Of a DNA stretch of 21,705 bases, positions 10,408 through 19,297 are shown one piece after another. The first letter of the stretch is position 1; each line of letters starts with the position of its first letter. Position numbers and translations under genes: made by a program. The notes below the pieces were generated by a model. The model was not told where the DNA came from, ran no database searches, and saw nothing but the letters and a program-made list of their open reading frames with translations. The stretch comes from Fragilaria radians (Eukaryota; Bacillariophyta; Fragilariophyceae; Fragilariales; Fragilariaceae), in NCBI GenBank assembly GCA_900642245.1, contig CAAAJI010000286.1, forward strand, positions 1 to 21,705, read 5' to 3'.

Positions 10408-11098
10408 GTGAAATATGGAGAATTGACAATAATGTATCTTTCAACTAAGATATTGTGATTTTGATAGATATTTTTAGTACTAAAGTTATTCATGCAGTTT
10501 TCTGCTTTCTTTCATTGTCATTTTTCAGTTGGTTTCAATCAAGATTTAGATGCAAAGAATATTTGAGTGTAATCCTTTCCATCTTAAAAAACTAAAGAGA
10601 AATATATATATGTTGGAATATCATTGGCGCATCCAAGTCAATTATACGACAAAGGAGACAATTATTCAAAATTATGGACACAAATTGATGTCAAGCTTTG
10701 CAAGAAGTATTGTAGGTTAGACGCTGCAGCTAAATGAAAATTTGACTTATTAAGTGGACAGAAAAGTGATAGGGAGAAGTAAACTATTCCCGCTTACTAT
10801 TACAACAGTTTTGAGGTATGTGGGCAAAGTAGTGTTAACAAGATGAAGTAATGGCGGCATTAAAAAATATCCCCGATCCAATCTACCTTTATTCTTGAAG
10901 GCAAAAGTCAAAGTTTCCGTCTGAACCATCAACCGAATTTGATACTCTTTACAAAAGTGTCCCTTACATTTTTATATAGTATATGCTTTCAACCAATAGA
11001 TCATATTGAAAAACTTTCAACTACTTAATATAAAATTGATTATTTTAGTTCCTGAACTTCTTTTTTTTAGGAATATGCATGAAATAATATCCATTTGA

Positions 11099-11732
11099 TC
11101 ATAAGTCAGCAAAAATTGCGCCACCAAATGATGTTAGTGACAACATTATTCCAACAATGAGAAAACCTTCTTTCTGTCCTTTTGTTAGCTCAGTAATTGT
11201 CAGCTTGGAAGTACCTGGATTTACTTTACCGACTAATTCATGATTCACAACATGAAGGGTTAGACCAAAGGGTGTATTGTCAAATCTTGGAAAAACAACA
11301 TTGCCACTTGTCTGATTGCCACCTTGATTGACTTCCACAAGAACATCTGGATAGATTTGTTCTGGACCAAAGCGCATAAACAAAACAAACAAGAAGGCTG
11401 TTGTGTTCCAAACGTTTTGAATCTCAATGAAATTTTCTTGTGGGGGCGAGGCAGTTTTCAGGGCAAATTTAGTTCCTGATCCAAAATCAACCATTTTCAT
11501 GTTATGTGTAAAATCAACCTTCCCTGTTTGAAACCATGAGTAGCATTGATCAGCATACTCCCAAGGTAAAACTCTCATTATGGGCTTTGTTTGTGTACTA
11601 GATACAGCTTCTTGAATCATGTCACGAACCCAAACGTGCCCCAGCTCTGAAAAGTGAGTCATATAGAATAAGTATAGAGGGACTGCTTTGGAAAGAGCTT
11701 GAAAAGGATCATCATGCATTGGGAGATCGATG
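11099..11732 (-). pseudogene. 3' fragment of the SGNH-like paralogue, copy B (true C-terminus)
   Basis: Reads open from the IIDLPMHDDPF block to the natural stop at 11101-11099 (ending GGAIFADL, compared with FGHFIFAAF in the intact gene). An ATG at 11719 gives 206 codons. It holds the copia target site uninterrupted (CATCATGCATTGGG on the plus strand near 11709). It carries the same Asp-to-Tyr change as copy A. Whether it is transcribed is unknown; without the block-I half it could not be a complete SGNH enzyme. Confidence 0.87.
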
Positions 11733-12316
11733 ATTTTAGTGGTAACATTATTCCAACAATGAGAAAACCTTCTTTCTGTCCTTTTGTTAGCTCAGTAATT
11801 GTCAGCTTGGAAGTACCTGGATATACTTTACCGACTAATGCATGATTCACAACATGAAGGGTTAGACCAAAGGGTGTATTGTCAAATCTTGGAAAAACAA
11901 CATTGCCACTTGTCTGATTGCCACCTTGATTGACTTCCACAAGAACATCTGGATAGATTTGTTCTGGACCAAAGCGCATAAACGAAACAAACAAGAAGGC
12001 TGTCGTGTTCCAAACGTTTTGAATCTCAATGAAATTTTCTTGTGGGGGTGAGGCAGTTTTCAGGGCAAATTTAGTTCCTGATCCAAAATCAACCATTTTC
12101 ATGTTATGTGTAAAATCAACCTTCCCTGTTTGAAACCATGAGTAGCATTGACCAGCATACTCCCAAGGTAAAACTCTCATTATGGGCTTTGTTTGTGTAC
12201 TAGATACAGCTTCTTGAATCATGTCACGAACCCAAACGTGCCCCAGCTCTGAAAAGTGAGTCATATAGAATAAGTATAGAGGGACTGCTTTGGAAAGAGC
12301 TTGAAAAGGATCATCA
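11733..12316 (-). pseudogene. 3' fragment of the SGNH-like paralogue, copy A (next to copia)
   Basis: Starts at the copia target site (DDPFQALSKAV) and reads open through YMTHFSELGHVW, DQCYSWF-type (here GQCYSWF) and on to GIMLPL. There the duplication junction throws it out of frame (KSSISQCMM). No stop or indel lies inside the 584 bp before the junction. The D of the D-x-x-H motif is Tyr. Copy A differs from copy B at about six sites plus two at the edge. Confidence 0.87.
12312..12316. repeat. Copia target-site duplication, left copy
   Basis: CATCA directly before the 5' LTR. The partner at 17063-17067 reads CATCC. The unoccupied site in copy B reads CATCATGCATTGGG, which shows CATCA is the original and the right copy has one later change. 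Confidence 0.8.
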
Positions 12317-12561
12317 TGTTGAAATAGAGCGATCAAAAGTGAGGGTTGATGATGTCATTTCTATGGGAACTCTGAATTTCTTGAACCAAGATTAGTATAA
12401 GTGATTGCTTGGGAATATATGTAAAATGTGGCAGAAAAATGTGGTGCGGAGCGGAATGAAACTAGAAATTGACATTGAAATGTGAATGAAATGAAGCAGT
12501 AGAAATAGAGATTATAATTTCTACTTTAGAGAAACTGATAAGCATCTAGAGATTTCTAGCA
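12317..12561 (+). repeat. Copia 5' LTR
   Basis: Begins TGTTGAAATAGAG and ends TTTCTAGCA. It contains a 7-bp stem (TAGAAAT ... ATTTCTA) in its 3' half and a terminal hairpin CTAGA-GATT-TCTAG at 12546-12559, two bases from the LTR end. Both hairpins are conserved in the 3' LTR. Promoter signals for the element should lie here but none could be pinned down. Confidence 0.95.
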
Positions 12562-12630
12562 TGCTTAAGTATTATTGATGAAAACCTAGTTGTTTAAGTT
12601 TAGCCAAGTAAGTCCGATTGTCGTCGCATC

Positions 12631-13529
12631 ATGGAAAGTGAACTTGTTAGAATCAACCATGGGAGCATCTCAACATTTGACGGAGATGCGGAGAAGTTTC
12701 AGCTGTGGTGGAAAAAGTTTAGGGCATTTGCAATCTTCTCAGGCTTTGAAGATGCAATTCTAGAGACCAAGGACCCAAACTTGCCCAAAGCATACAATTC
12801 AAGCATCAACATTGAGACAAAGGAAGGCTGAGTTCAGAAGATGGCCAAGAAGAAGAACAGCCTTGCGCTCTCGTGCTTTACAATGGCATTTACTAAAGAA
12901 GGGATTATGGGGATGATTAGTAGGTCTACGACAAAAGAGTGGCCAGATGGATTGGCTTACCTTGTGGTTCAAAACCCAATGAAGAGGTTTTGACCAGTCA
13001 ACACCATCTCAAAAGTGGAGATGAGGCAGAGACTTAACCAGATCACAATGAAGAAAGGAAGCAACCCGTCGTTGCTGTTCAAAAAACTGGCTTCAATTGA
13101 AGATCAGTACATGGCTCCAGGTGAAAAATTGATGAGACGGATCTCATTGCTGTAGTCTTAGATGTGGCACCTGAGGAATATCAGTTGGCGCTGACTACTG
13201 AACAACGTGTGATGGGCAACCAACTTACCCTGTTGCACTTGGAGATAATCATGTACCAGCATTGGAGACAACTGAATAGGAAAAAGGTCAGTAAAATAGT
13301 AGATGAGGGTGAAGTGTTACTCACTGCATTTAATGGGGCCTGTTTCCACTGTGGAAAACAAGGCCATCGCGCAAACAAGTGTCCGGCAAGGTCTGAGGGA
13401 CCAGCAAAGTCCGAAGGAGACAACAGCAATGGACAGAAGAAGAGGAACTTCAAGAAGTGTTTGAAGTGCGGTAAGAGAGGCCATTTGGCAAAAGATCCTA
13501 AGAAGAACAAAGATGAATCAGGTAAGTAG
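12631..13529 (+). pseudogene. Copia gag remnant with two zinc knuckles (second one damaged)
   Basis: The ATG at 12631 starts a gag-like reading frame (FDGDAEKFQLWWKKFRAF). It is stopped at 12829 and 12991 (both TGA) and shifted to another frame near 13125. In the second frame it reads VVLDVAPEEYQLALTTEQR and then two zinc knuckles. The first, 13341-13382, is a complete C-x2-C-x4-H-x4-C (CFHCGKQGHRANKC). The second, from 13458, has Pro where the last Cys should be. It ends at TAG 13527. Intact gag would coat the RNA in virus-like particles; this copy cannot make it whole. Confidence 0.88.
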
Positions 13530-14788
13530 AAGATTGAAGGTGAAGTTGGAGCTGCAAGTGTAGACAAGGATATCCAGGAATACTTACTCAGTACAGTCGA
13601 TGATGGCAGTATTGAGGACACTGACACCAGTGCAACCGTACACATGACTCCATTCATGGACAAGCTTAGCAACATCAAAAGTGAAGGGTTGGACATAATC
13701 ACAATGGGTAACGGATCTCAAGAAAAGGTAAACGTTATCAGAGAAGTGATGGGAACTGTAAGAGGCAAAAAAGAGGAGAAGCACATTTGAATCCAAGGGG
13801 TGACCTACCTGAAAAATGGACAATTTATTCTTTTCAGCATATCCCAGATGTTGAAGAGAGGCTGGACCTTATGTGGAACAGCCAAGATGATAACAATACA
13901 GAAAGACAGCTTCAAGATTGACTTCAATTTTAGAATAAAGACTGCAAAAGGTGTATTGTATGGAGTAAAAATTAAAAACAGAAACAAGTTCTGTGGGGCT
14001 GCCAGTGTAGTGGCAAGTCCAAGAATGACTGTTATGGAGGCGCACTATAAATTGGGTCATCTCGGCATGCAGGCCGTGAAAAATGTGGCTAACTGCTTAG
14101 GATGAAGACTCACAGGGAAGGAAGTAGTGTTTGAGGCGTGTGCAGAGGGCAAAGCCTGGCAGAGAAGCATCATCATGGTAAAGGATAAGAATTCGACAAA
14201 ATACAAACCTTCTGGTTGTATGTACCTTGATATTAGCTCAGTAAGGAATATGGAATTTCAAAGTTTAGAAGACGCTGCTAGACCTTATTGGCAAATTCTG
14301 GTTGACGAGGCAACGCAAATGAAATTTTCGGACTTTTACCAGAGCAAGAATGGAATGGTCGAGCCAACGTGCGAAATGCTAAGTAACTGGGAGAAGTCTG
14401 GAAAAATTATTAAAATAATTACATGCGATGATGCTGGCGAGAATCACGCTCCAAAAAAGAGGCTTAGGAATGCTGATTGGAAATTCAACATAAAGTTTGA
14501 ATACACTGGTAGAGATACTCCGCAGCGGAACCATTTAGCCGAAGTGGCCTTTTATACCATTGCAAACAGAGGAAGGGCAATATTGAATACTGCAAATGTC
14601 CCCAGAAAATACAGATTTATTCTGTGGAGAGAAGCCTTTAAAACTTCGACGCTTCTTGATGGGTTGGTAATCATTGAAGTTAATGGAGTGAAGGGCACTA
14701 GATACTAGCATTGGTGAGGAGATAACCCAGAGTTTTCGAAGCAATTGCGAGTATGGGGAGAGGCAGGGGCAGTCAAGCTGCGTGCACG
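13530..14788 (+). pseudogene. Copia protease and integrase remnant
   Basis: Same frame as the zinc-knuckle part. The aspartic protease site reads DTSATVHMT at 13623, with Ser in place of the Gly of the usual D-(S/T)-G, so activity is doubtful. The pre-integrase block HYKLGHLG lies near 14043. The integrase core keeps all three acidic positions: Asp at 14229 (YLDISS), Asp at 14427 (CDDAGEN) and Glu at 14541 (HLAEV). Stops occur at 13788, 14103, 14706 and 14712. Near 14785 a deletion plus frame change removes the part between the GEAGAVK block and the DTYQMWDP block. Confidence 0.88.
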
Positions 14789-16039
14789 AGGCGATTCAAG
14801 ATACGTACCAAATGTGGGACCCAAGATCCCAACGTGTCCATGTAACCAGGGACATTACATGGCTTAATAGGATGTTCTTCAGGGATGCAGAATCTGTAGC
14901 AGATGTGGATACTCAATTCAAACAGATTCTCAAGATTTGCCATGATCCCAACAAAGCAAAGAATCAAACTGGCAAAGATAATGACCCCAGCAAAGCTGAC
15001 AGTGAAATCAAAGACTCCTAGGATGACAACATTAGTTTGGAGAGCCAGAATCAAGGTGATGATGATGTCACACTTGGGGATGAGGTTAGAAAGACAACAT
15101 GATCTAGTAGAATTTCGAAAAAGCCAAAAAAGTTTGACAACTATGTCACTGCAGTAGCTGATCTATGCAAGGAATTCCTGGGTATTGGAGCTGGTGTTGG
15201 GGAAGGCATCATGAATACAATGGAGCTGCAGGTAAACACCTACCGGCAGGCAATGAAGTCTCCAGAAAAGGAACAGTGGCTAACAGCTGTTGAGGATGAG
15301 TATCAACAGATGATTCAGCATAATGTATGGACCCTGGTGGGGAAATCAACAATATCTACGGATGATAAGGTGATGACAACAACCTGGGCCATGAAAAAGA
15401 AGGTCAACGGCACGTACAGAGCAAGATTAGATGCAAGAGGATAGGAACAGGTAGAAGGCTTACATTATGATGCTGACTCTCTGGCAGCGCCAGTAACTAA
15501 CGACACAACAATAAGAGTAGCATATGTCCTGGCAGGGCTGGCTGGGTGGAAATCATATGTTGTCGATGTACAGGGTGCATTTCTTAATGGAGGATTTGAA
15601 GCTGGGGAGAGATTGTCTTTGAAAATACCAGAGGGATTTGAATCAAAATACAGTGACCAGCAGGTTTTAAAACCTAATCGAACAATCTACGGCCTCAAGC
15701 AGGCAGCTCAAGCATTCTGGACAGAGCTGGTTAAAGCATTGAAGGTTTTGGGGTTTGAGAGGAGCAAAGGAGATCCCTGCTGCTATGTCAAATCTGTTGA
15801 GAAAAGAGTAATCATTTGTCTCTCGTGGGTCGAGGATTGCATGTTCATGGGGACCAATGAGGATATACTTCAATCTAAGAATCAAATCATGCAGTACTTT
15901 GAGTGCAATGATGTTGGATATATGGAGGAGTATGTTGGGTGTAAGATTGAAGTGGGAAATAAAAAGGTAAAGTTCACTCAGCCAGTGCTTGTGAAAAGCT
16001 TCAGGGATGAATTCAATGCAGAGGAAAAGGGATTTGATA
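14789..16039 (+). pseudogene. Copia reverse transcriptase remnant
   Basis: One frame reads DTYQMWDPRSQRVHVTRDI, the RT entry block WLTAVEDEYQQM, the catalytic strand VVDVQGAFLNG (Asp at 15565), the IYGLKQAAQAFW block, and the second catalytic site as WVED at 15826-15837. The usual copia form is (Y/W)VDD, so one of the two Asp residues is Glu. Stops occur at 15019, 15100 and 15442. The frame is lost near 16040. Confidence 0.9.
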
Positions 16040-16793
16040 CCCTTTGCCTGCAGGGCAAACATTGCAGTTTACCAAGTGTGGCGTGGAGATCAATCAAATA
16101 GAATTGAAAAAGTATCAAGCAGGAGTGGGCAAACTTCTATACCTGGCCAGATGGTCACAACCAGATATTTGCAATTCAGTTCGGGAACTGTCAAGATTTG
16201 CATCCAGGGCTCATGAAGCACATGTGAAGGCAATGAAGAGAGTCATGAACTACTGTTGGGAAACCAGAGAGAGAGGATTGGCAATGAATCCAAATGGTAA
16301 GTGGACTGGAAAAACTGATGGAACCAAATTTGTTATAAAGGGAGTATCCAATTCTGACGATGCTAAAGATATAGAGACCAGAAGAAGCGTCTTGGAATAC
16401 TGTGTATTTCTGAATGGCGCTCCAGTGGAGATGAAAAGCAGAATGCAAGATATTGTCACTCTATCCATTACAGAAGCTGAATTGATTTTGGCAACTCATT
16501 GCATTCAAGAAATGCTTTTCATCAAAAAGATAGTGGAGGCAATTGGGATATTAGTGGAGCTGCCAATGTTTATTGAAGTCAACAATAAAGGCACTAAAGA
16601 CCTCATGAATAACTGGAGTGTTGGAGGCAGAACACAACATATTGACATTCAATATTTTTATATTCATGAATTGAAGGAGAAGGATATTGTTCAAATTGGG
16701 TGGATAAGGTCTGAAGACAATTGTAGTGATTTGTTTACCAAGAACCTAGGAAAGCAATTGTATGAGAAACATGCAGCAGTGTTTTGTGAGTGA
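16040..16793 (+). pseudogene. Copia RNase H remnant
   Basis: Open frame through YQAGVGKLLYLARWSQPDI, the ETRRSVLEYCVFLNGAPVEM block, SITEAELI, and a final TQHIDIQYFYIHELKE block before TGA at 16791. The usual D-N-K-G is N-N-K-G at 16581, so a catalytic Asp is lost. This is the longest undamaged stretch of the element (about 249 codons). Confidence 0.9.
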
Positions 16794-16822
16794 GGAAAAT
16801 AAAGTCAAGAAATTAGGGTGAG

Positions 16823-17062
16823 TGTTGAAATAGAGCAATCAAAAGTGAGGGTCGATGACATCATTTCTATGGGAACTCTGAATTTCTCAAGCCAAGATTG
16901 GTATCACACTTAGGAATATATGTAAAATGTGGCACAAAAATGTGGTGCGGAGCAGAATGAAACTAGAAATCTATATTGAAATGTGAATGAAATGAAGTAT
17001 TAGAAATAGAGATTATAATTTCTACTTTAGAGAAACTGATAAGCATCTAGAGATTTCTAGCA
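16823..17062 (+). repeat. Copia 3' LTR
   Basis: Matches the 5' LTR end to end with about 19 substitutions and a 5-bp shorter middle near 16900-16915. It is preceded by a purine-rich run including AATTAGGGTGAG, a likely polypurine tract. It is followed by target copy CATCC and the resumed SGNH-like gene. Confidence 0.95.
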
Positions 17063-17067
17063 CATCC
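17063..17067. repeat. Copia target-site duplication, right copy
   Basis: CATCC, one base different from the left copy CATCA. The empty site in copy B shows the final A is ancestral, so the C arose after insertion. Confidence 0.75.
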
Positions 17068-17382
17068 TGCATTGGGAGATCAATGATTATTCCTCCAACT
17101 TTGCTGCAACATCTTCAATGATTTTACGGCTATACGGCGTGAACTTCCAATCTTCTGGCTTGGTTGTTGCCATAATATCAGTCACATATTCTATTGCAGT
17201 CCTATTTGGATTTGCTATACGCTTAGGTCTTACAATAGTGTTAAGAGTTTCACCTGTTGGGATATATGTGTATTGACGGGTCGGGTCGCCCAGATGTTCA
17301 GAAAGATTAGTGTCGCATCAGGAAATTGGGTACGTAGTTGTTGCGCACTTCGGAGACAAAGTCAAGCATGTACTCAATGATT

Positions 17383-17390
17383 ATAACATC
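17383..17390. repeat. hAT target-site duplication, left copy
   Basis: ATAACATC, identical to 19290-19297. Removing one copy and the element restores the YDVI-coding stretch of the SGNH-like gene in frame. Confidence 0.93.
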
Positions 17391-17407
17391 CAAACCTTCC
17401 AAAAATA
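17391..17407 (+). repeat. hAT left terminal inverted repeat
   Basis: Begins CAAACCTTCC and pairs with the right end at 19273-19289, differing at the third and eleventh bases. The outermost bases C-A are conserved as in other hAT ends. Confidence 0.85.
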
Positions 17408-17511
17408 TAATTGTATATTGTTTGTCTTCTGGACCCAACAACAAACAATTATTGTAAAATTTTTTAAAGAACAAACAATTATTGACAATTATTGTTTTTA
17501 TTGTTTTTTTG

Positions 17512-19062
17512 TTAATCCTGGGTTTTGGAAAGAATATCTTTCTTAATCGCAATATCCCATAAGGAAGAATTGAGATGAAGGAACATTTGGGACTCTGCGT
17601 TGATTGGAAGAACAGACATTCTCCTTTGGTTAAAACTGAACCCAGCTTTGCTGAATAGCCTTTCACAGATGTTGGATGTCGGAATCAGAAATCGAAGGTC
17701 AACATATGATGATGACAAACTCACTGCTTCAAGCTTTTGCTTTTTTAGGATCCTCTCAGCAAACAAAATTGATTGATTGCATTCATCTATAATATCTTTC
17801 AAGTCTTGGGATTGTTTCTTGAAAGGCTTGACCGAACGCAATTCAGATGATGACAAAGATTCAATTTTCCCCTGTTGCAATTTGACTATGGCTAACTCAA
17901 AAGTCTTGTCTAGTAGTATCCCCGAATTTGCTGATAGGTTTTCTTCAAGAACTGGATATTCTTCAGCAATAGCATCAAACAAACCCCTCACAGATGCCAT
18001 GGTCACAGTGTCCATCTGTGACGCTTTTGAGACCAACTCAATATCCTTCAATTCTTTTATCATTGAATCGATATCTCAATTTTCTCTTATAGATAACAAC
18101 ATCTCATCAATTTCATTAATCTCCAGAAGAGGAAGGACATCGCAAATTTTTGTATAACAAAGAACCATTTCAAATGTGGAATTCCATTGTGTTGAATTTC
18201 TGATTTTTGCTTTGAGATGGGTATGGGCCCTTAGCTTTGCAGAAGGAATCAAATTATTTAACCTGGACATTATATTGTTGATTTTTTTCAACATGCCTTC
18301 ATGCTCCTTAAAATAAAATTTAATTGCAAGATTGAATCGATGACTTGTGTATCCAATAAAGTAGATGTTTGCTTTTCCAGCAAAAGATAGATTAGTTGTG
18401 CAATTATCACCAATCAGTGCTGCAACATTACTCCACCTTTTACCATACGATTGTAACACATATTCAAAGAATTGAATATGAGCATCGGCATTTAAAATTT
18501 CTTCTTCTTCCATTGGTGAAAAGGCTAGTAATACCTTCATATATCCACTCTCAGACTTCACATCAGGAAAAGTTGCAAATACAACCAATTAATGAGTTTG
18601 ACCCAATGTCCATCCATCAAATACCAGCGCGAAAAATTCAGGAAGCAAATCAGAGATTTTCTGCTCAACCTTTTCAGTCAATAATCTCATGATTTTCATG
18701 AAAGTGTCCACGCTTGTCGGCAATAACTTGCAATGGTTTTGAACTCGCTTTTTCTCTACAAAGGAAAAAGGCAATAAATCCCCAATCACCCAGTCCAGCC
18801 ATCCAAAGTATGACTTCACTTTTGAAGAATAGAAGCAGTCTTCAATCAAACGCTGATTACTTTTGGAATTACTTGTGAGTGATGCATGTTCAGGGTGTGC
18901 GCTAACAATATGAGCTTGTAAATTGGTATAGCCACGGCTGGATTTGTACTTTCCTTCCCAACCACATTTGCATGTAACGCTGTGCTCAACATCTTTGTTT
19001 GGTTTGGGGTTCGTTTTGAAGAAATCAAAGAACTGCATGACGAGTTGCTTTCCTTTCAACAT
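17512..19062 (-). pseudogene. hAT transposase with two nonsense mutations
   Basis: One continuous frame of 516 codons from ATG 19062, interrupted only by TAA at 18591-18589 and TGA at 18078-18076. Order: a BED-type zinc finger (CKCGWEGK ... HIVSAHPEH, about residues 30-60); the catalytic-core strand FFALVFDGWTLGQTH (first Asp) just before the TAA; the GDNCTTN block with the second Asp; the SHRFNLA block; the TQWNSTF block; and the C-terminal dimerisation region (IPTSNICERLFSKAG ... MSVLPINAESQMF) near the end. In relatives the TAA position is usually Tyr or Phe (TH-Y/F-V), so it is a simple nonsense change. With both stops repaired by nature it would have been full length; no frameshift is present. 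Confidence 0.93.
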
Positions 19063-19272
19063 TACGAATAAAAAAGCCCAAAAAAATAAGAGTACACTCC
19101 TATTAGTCCTGCCACTGTCCTATGGACCTAAACTCCTATAGTATAATTTAATACTATGATTCCATACAATTACAATCAATAACTGTAGTTTGAACAAACA
19201 ATAATTGTTTTATTCAATAGTCTTGCAAACAATTATTTTTCACTCACAATAACAATTAATTGTTTTCACAAT

Positions 19273-19289
19273 TATTTTAGGAAGGTATG
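19273..19289 (-). repeat. hAT right terminal inverted repeat
   Basis: Read inward on the minus strand it begins CATACCTTCC, matching the left end at 15 of 17 positions. It abuts target copy ATAACATC at 19290. Confidence 0.85.
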
Positions 19290-19297
19290 ATAACATC
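19290..19297. repeat. hAT target-site duplication, right copy
   Basis: ATAACATC, identical to 17383-17390. It belongs to the codons of YDVI in the interrupted gene. Confidence 0.93.

Larger units (their letters stand above)
9660..11098. other. Spacer upstream of eEF1B-gamma, with a repeated small hairpin
   Basis: No convincing gene is present; open frames of 60-79 codons here have no motif. The first few hundred bases should include the eEF1B-gamma promoter. The only structure I could support is an imperfect direct repeat carrying a short hairpin (see 10086 and 10378). The part just below 11098 is the 3' flank of the SGNH-like pseudogene. Confidence 0.45.
11131..12316. repeat. 602-bp tandem duplication within the SGNH-like pseudogene
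   Basis: Positions 11141-11714 and 11743-12316 align with a constant offset of 602 bp and about six differences in roughly 572 bp (near 1%). The unit begins and ends around 11131 and 11732, where the two parents share the short match TGAT-TTAGT, suggesting microhomology at the junction. Because 602 is not a multiple of three, the junction shifts the reading frame. The unit extends about 20 bp past the copia target site. Confidence 0.92.
12317..17062 (+). mobile_element. Ty1/copia (CoDi-like) LTR retrotransposon, full length but decayed
   Basis: A 4,746-bp element with LTRs of 245 and 240 bp (TG...CA ends), a 5-bp target duplication (one mismatch), and gag-protease-integrase-RT-RNase H in the Ty1/copia order. 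It is inserted antisense to the SGNH-like gene. The LTRs differ at about 19 of 240 aligned sites plus a 5-bp gap, so insertion is not recent. The coding region has about ten in-frame stops and three frameshifts, so it cannot move on its own. The wording of the integrase and gag blocks resembles diatom CoDi elements; lineage placement is from memory. I could not assign a primer-binding site after 12561. The purine-rich stretch before 16823 is the likely polypurine tract. Confidence 0.95.
17063..17390 (-). pseudogene. Middle fragment of the SGNH-like paralogue, frameshifted
   Basis: Lies between the hAT left end and the copia 3' LTR. In successive frames it reads DVIIIEYMLDFVSE, then FPDATLIFLNIWATR, then YIPTGETLNTIV and onward to KFTPYSRKIIEDVAAK, all matching the intact gene in order. 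Frame changes come from a deletion of about 13 bp after FVSE, a 5-bp tandem duplication (CGACC) after IWATR, and a 1-bp deletion just before the IIDLPM block. These three lesions in 328 bp show long relaxed selection on this piece. Confidence 0.88.
17391..19289 (-). mobile_element. hAT-superfamily DNA transposon, 1,899 bp, with complete ends
   Basis: Flanked by a perfect 8-bp target duplication (ATAACATC), the size typical of hAT. Terminal inverted repeats are CAAACCTTCCAAAAATA at the left and, read inward, CATACCTTCCTAAAATA at the right (15 of 17 matching). Just inside both ends lie repeated AT-rich motifs of the form CAAACAATTATTG (17441, 17472, part at 19226, and a variant at 19195), likely transposase-binding subterminal repeats. 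It carries a single transposase frame on the minus strand, the same strand as the gene it interrupts. The transposase has two stops, so this copy needs help in trans to move, though its ends look usable. Confidence 0.95.

Noticed and set aside
11099..12336. Two separate functional genes of about 206 and 225 codons
   Set aside because: They are a tandem copy of one 3' gene segment, lack the block-I half and anchor, and one runs out of frame at the junction. They are better described as pseudogene fragments.
13181..13702. A 173-codon open frame on the minus strand within the retroelement
   Set aside because: It lies antisense to the gag zinc-knuckle and protease region, whose plus-strand translation is clearly conserved.
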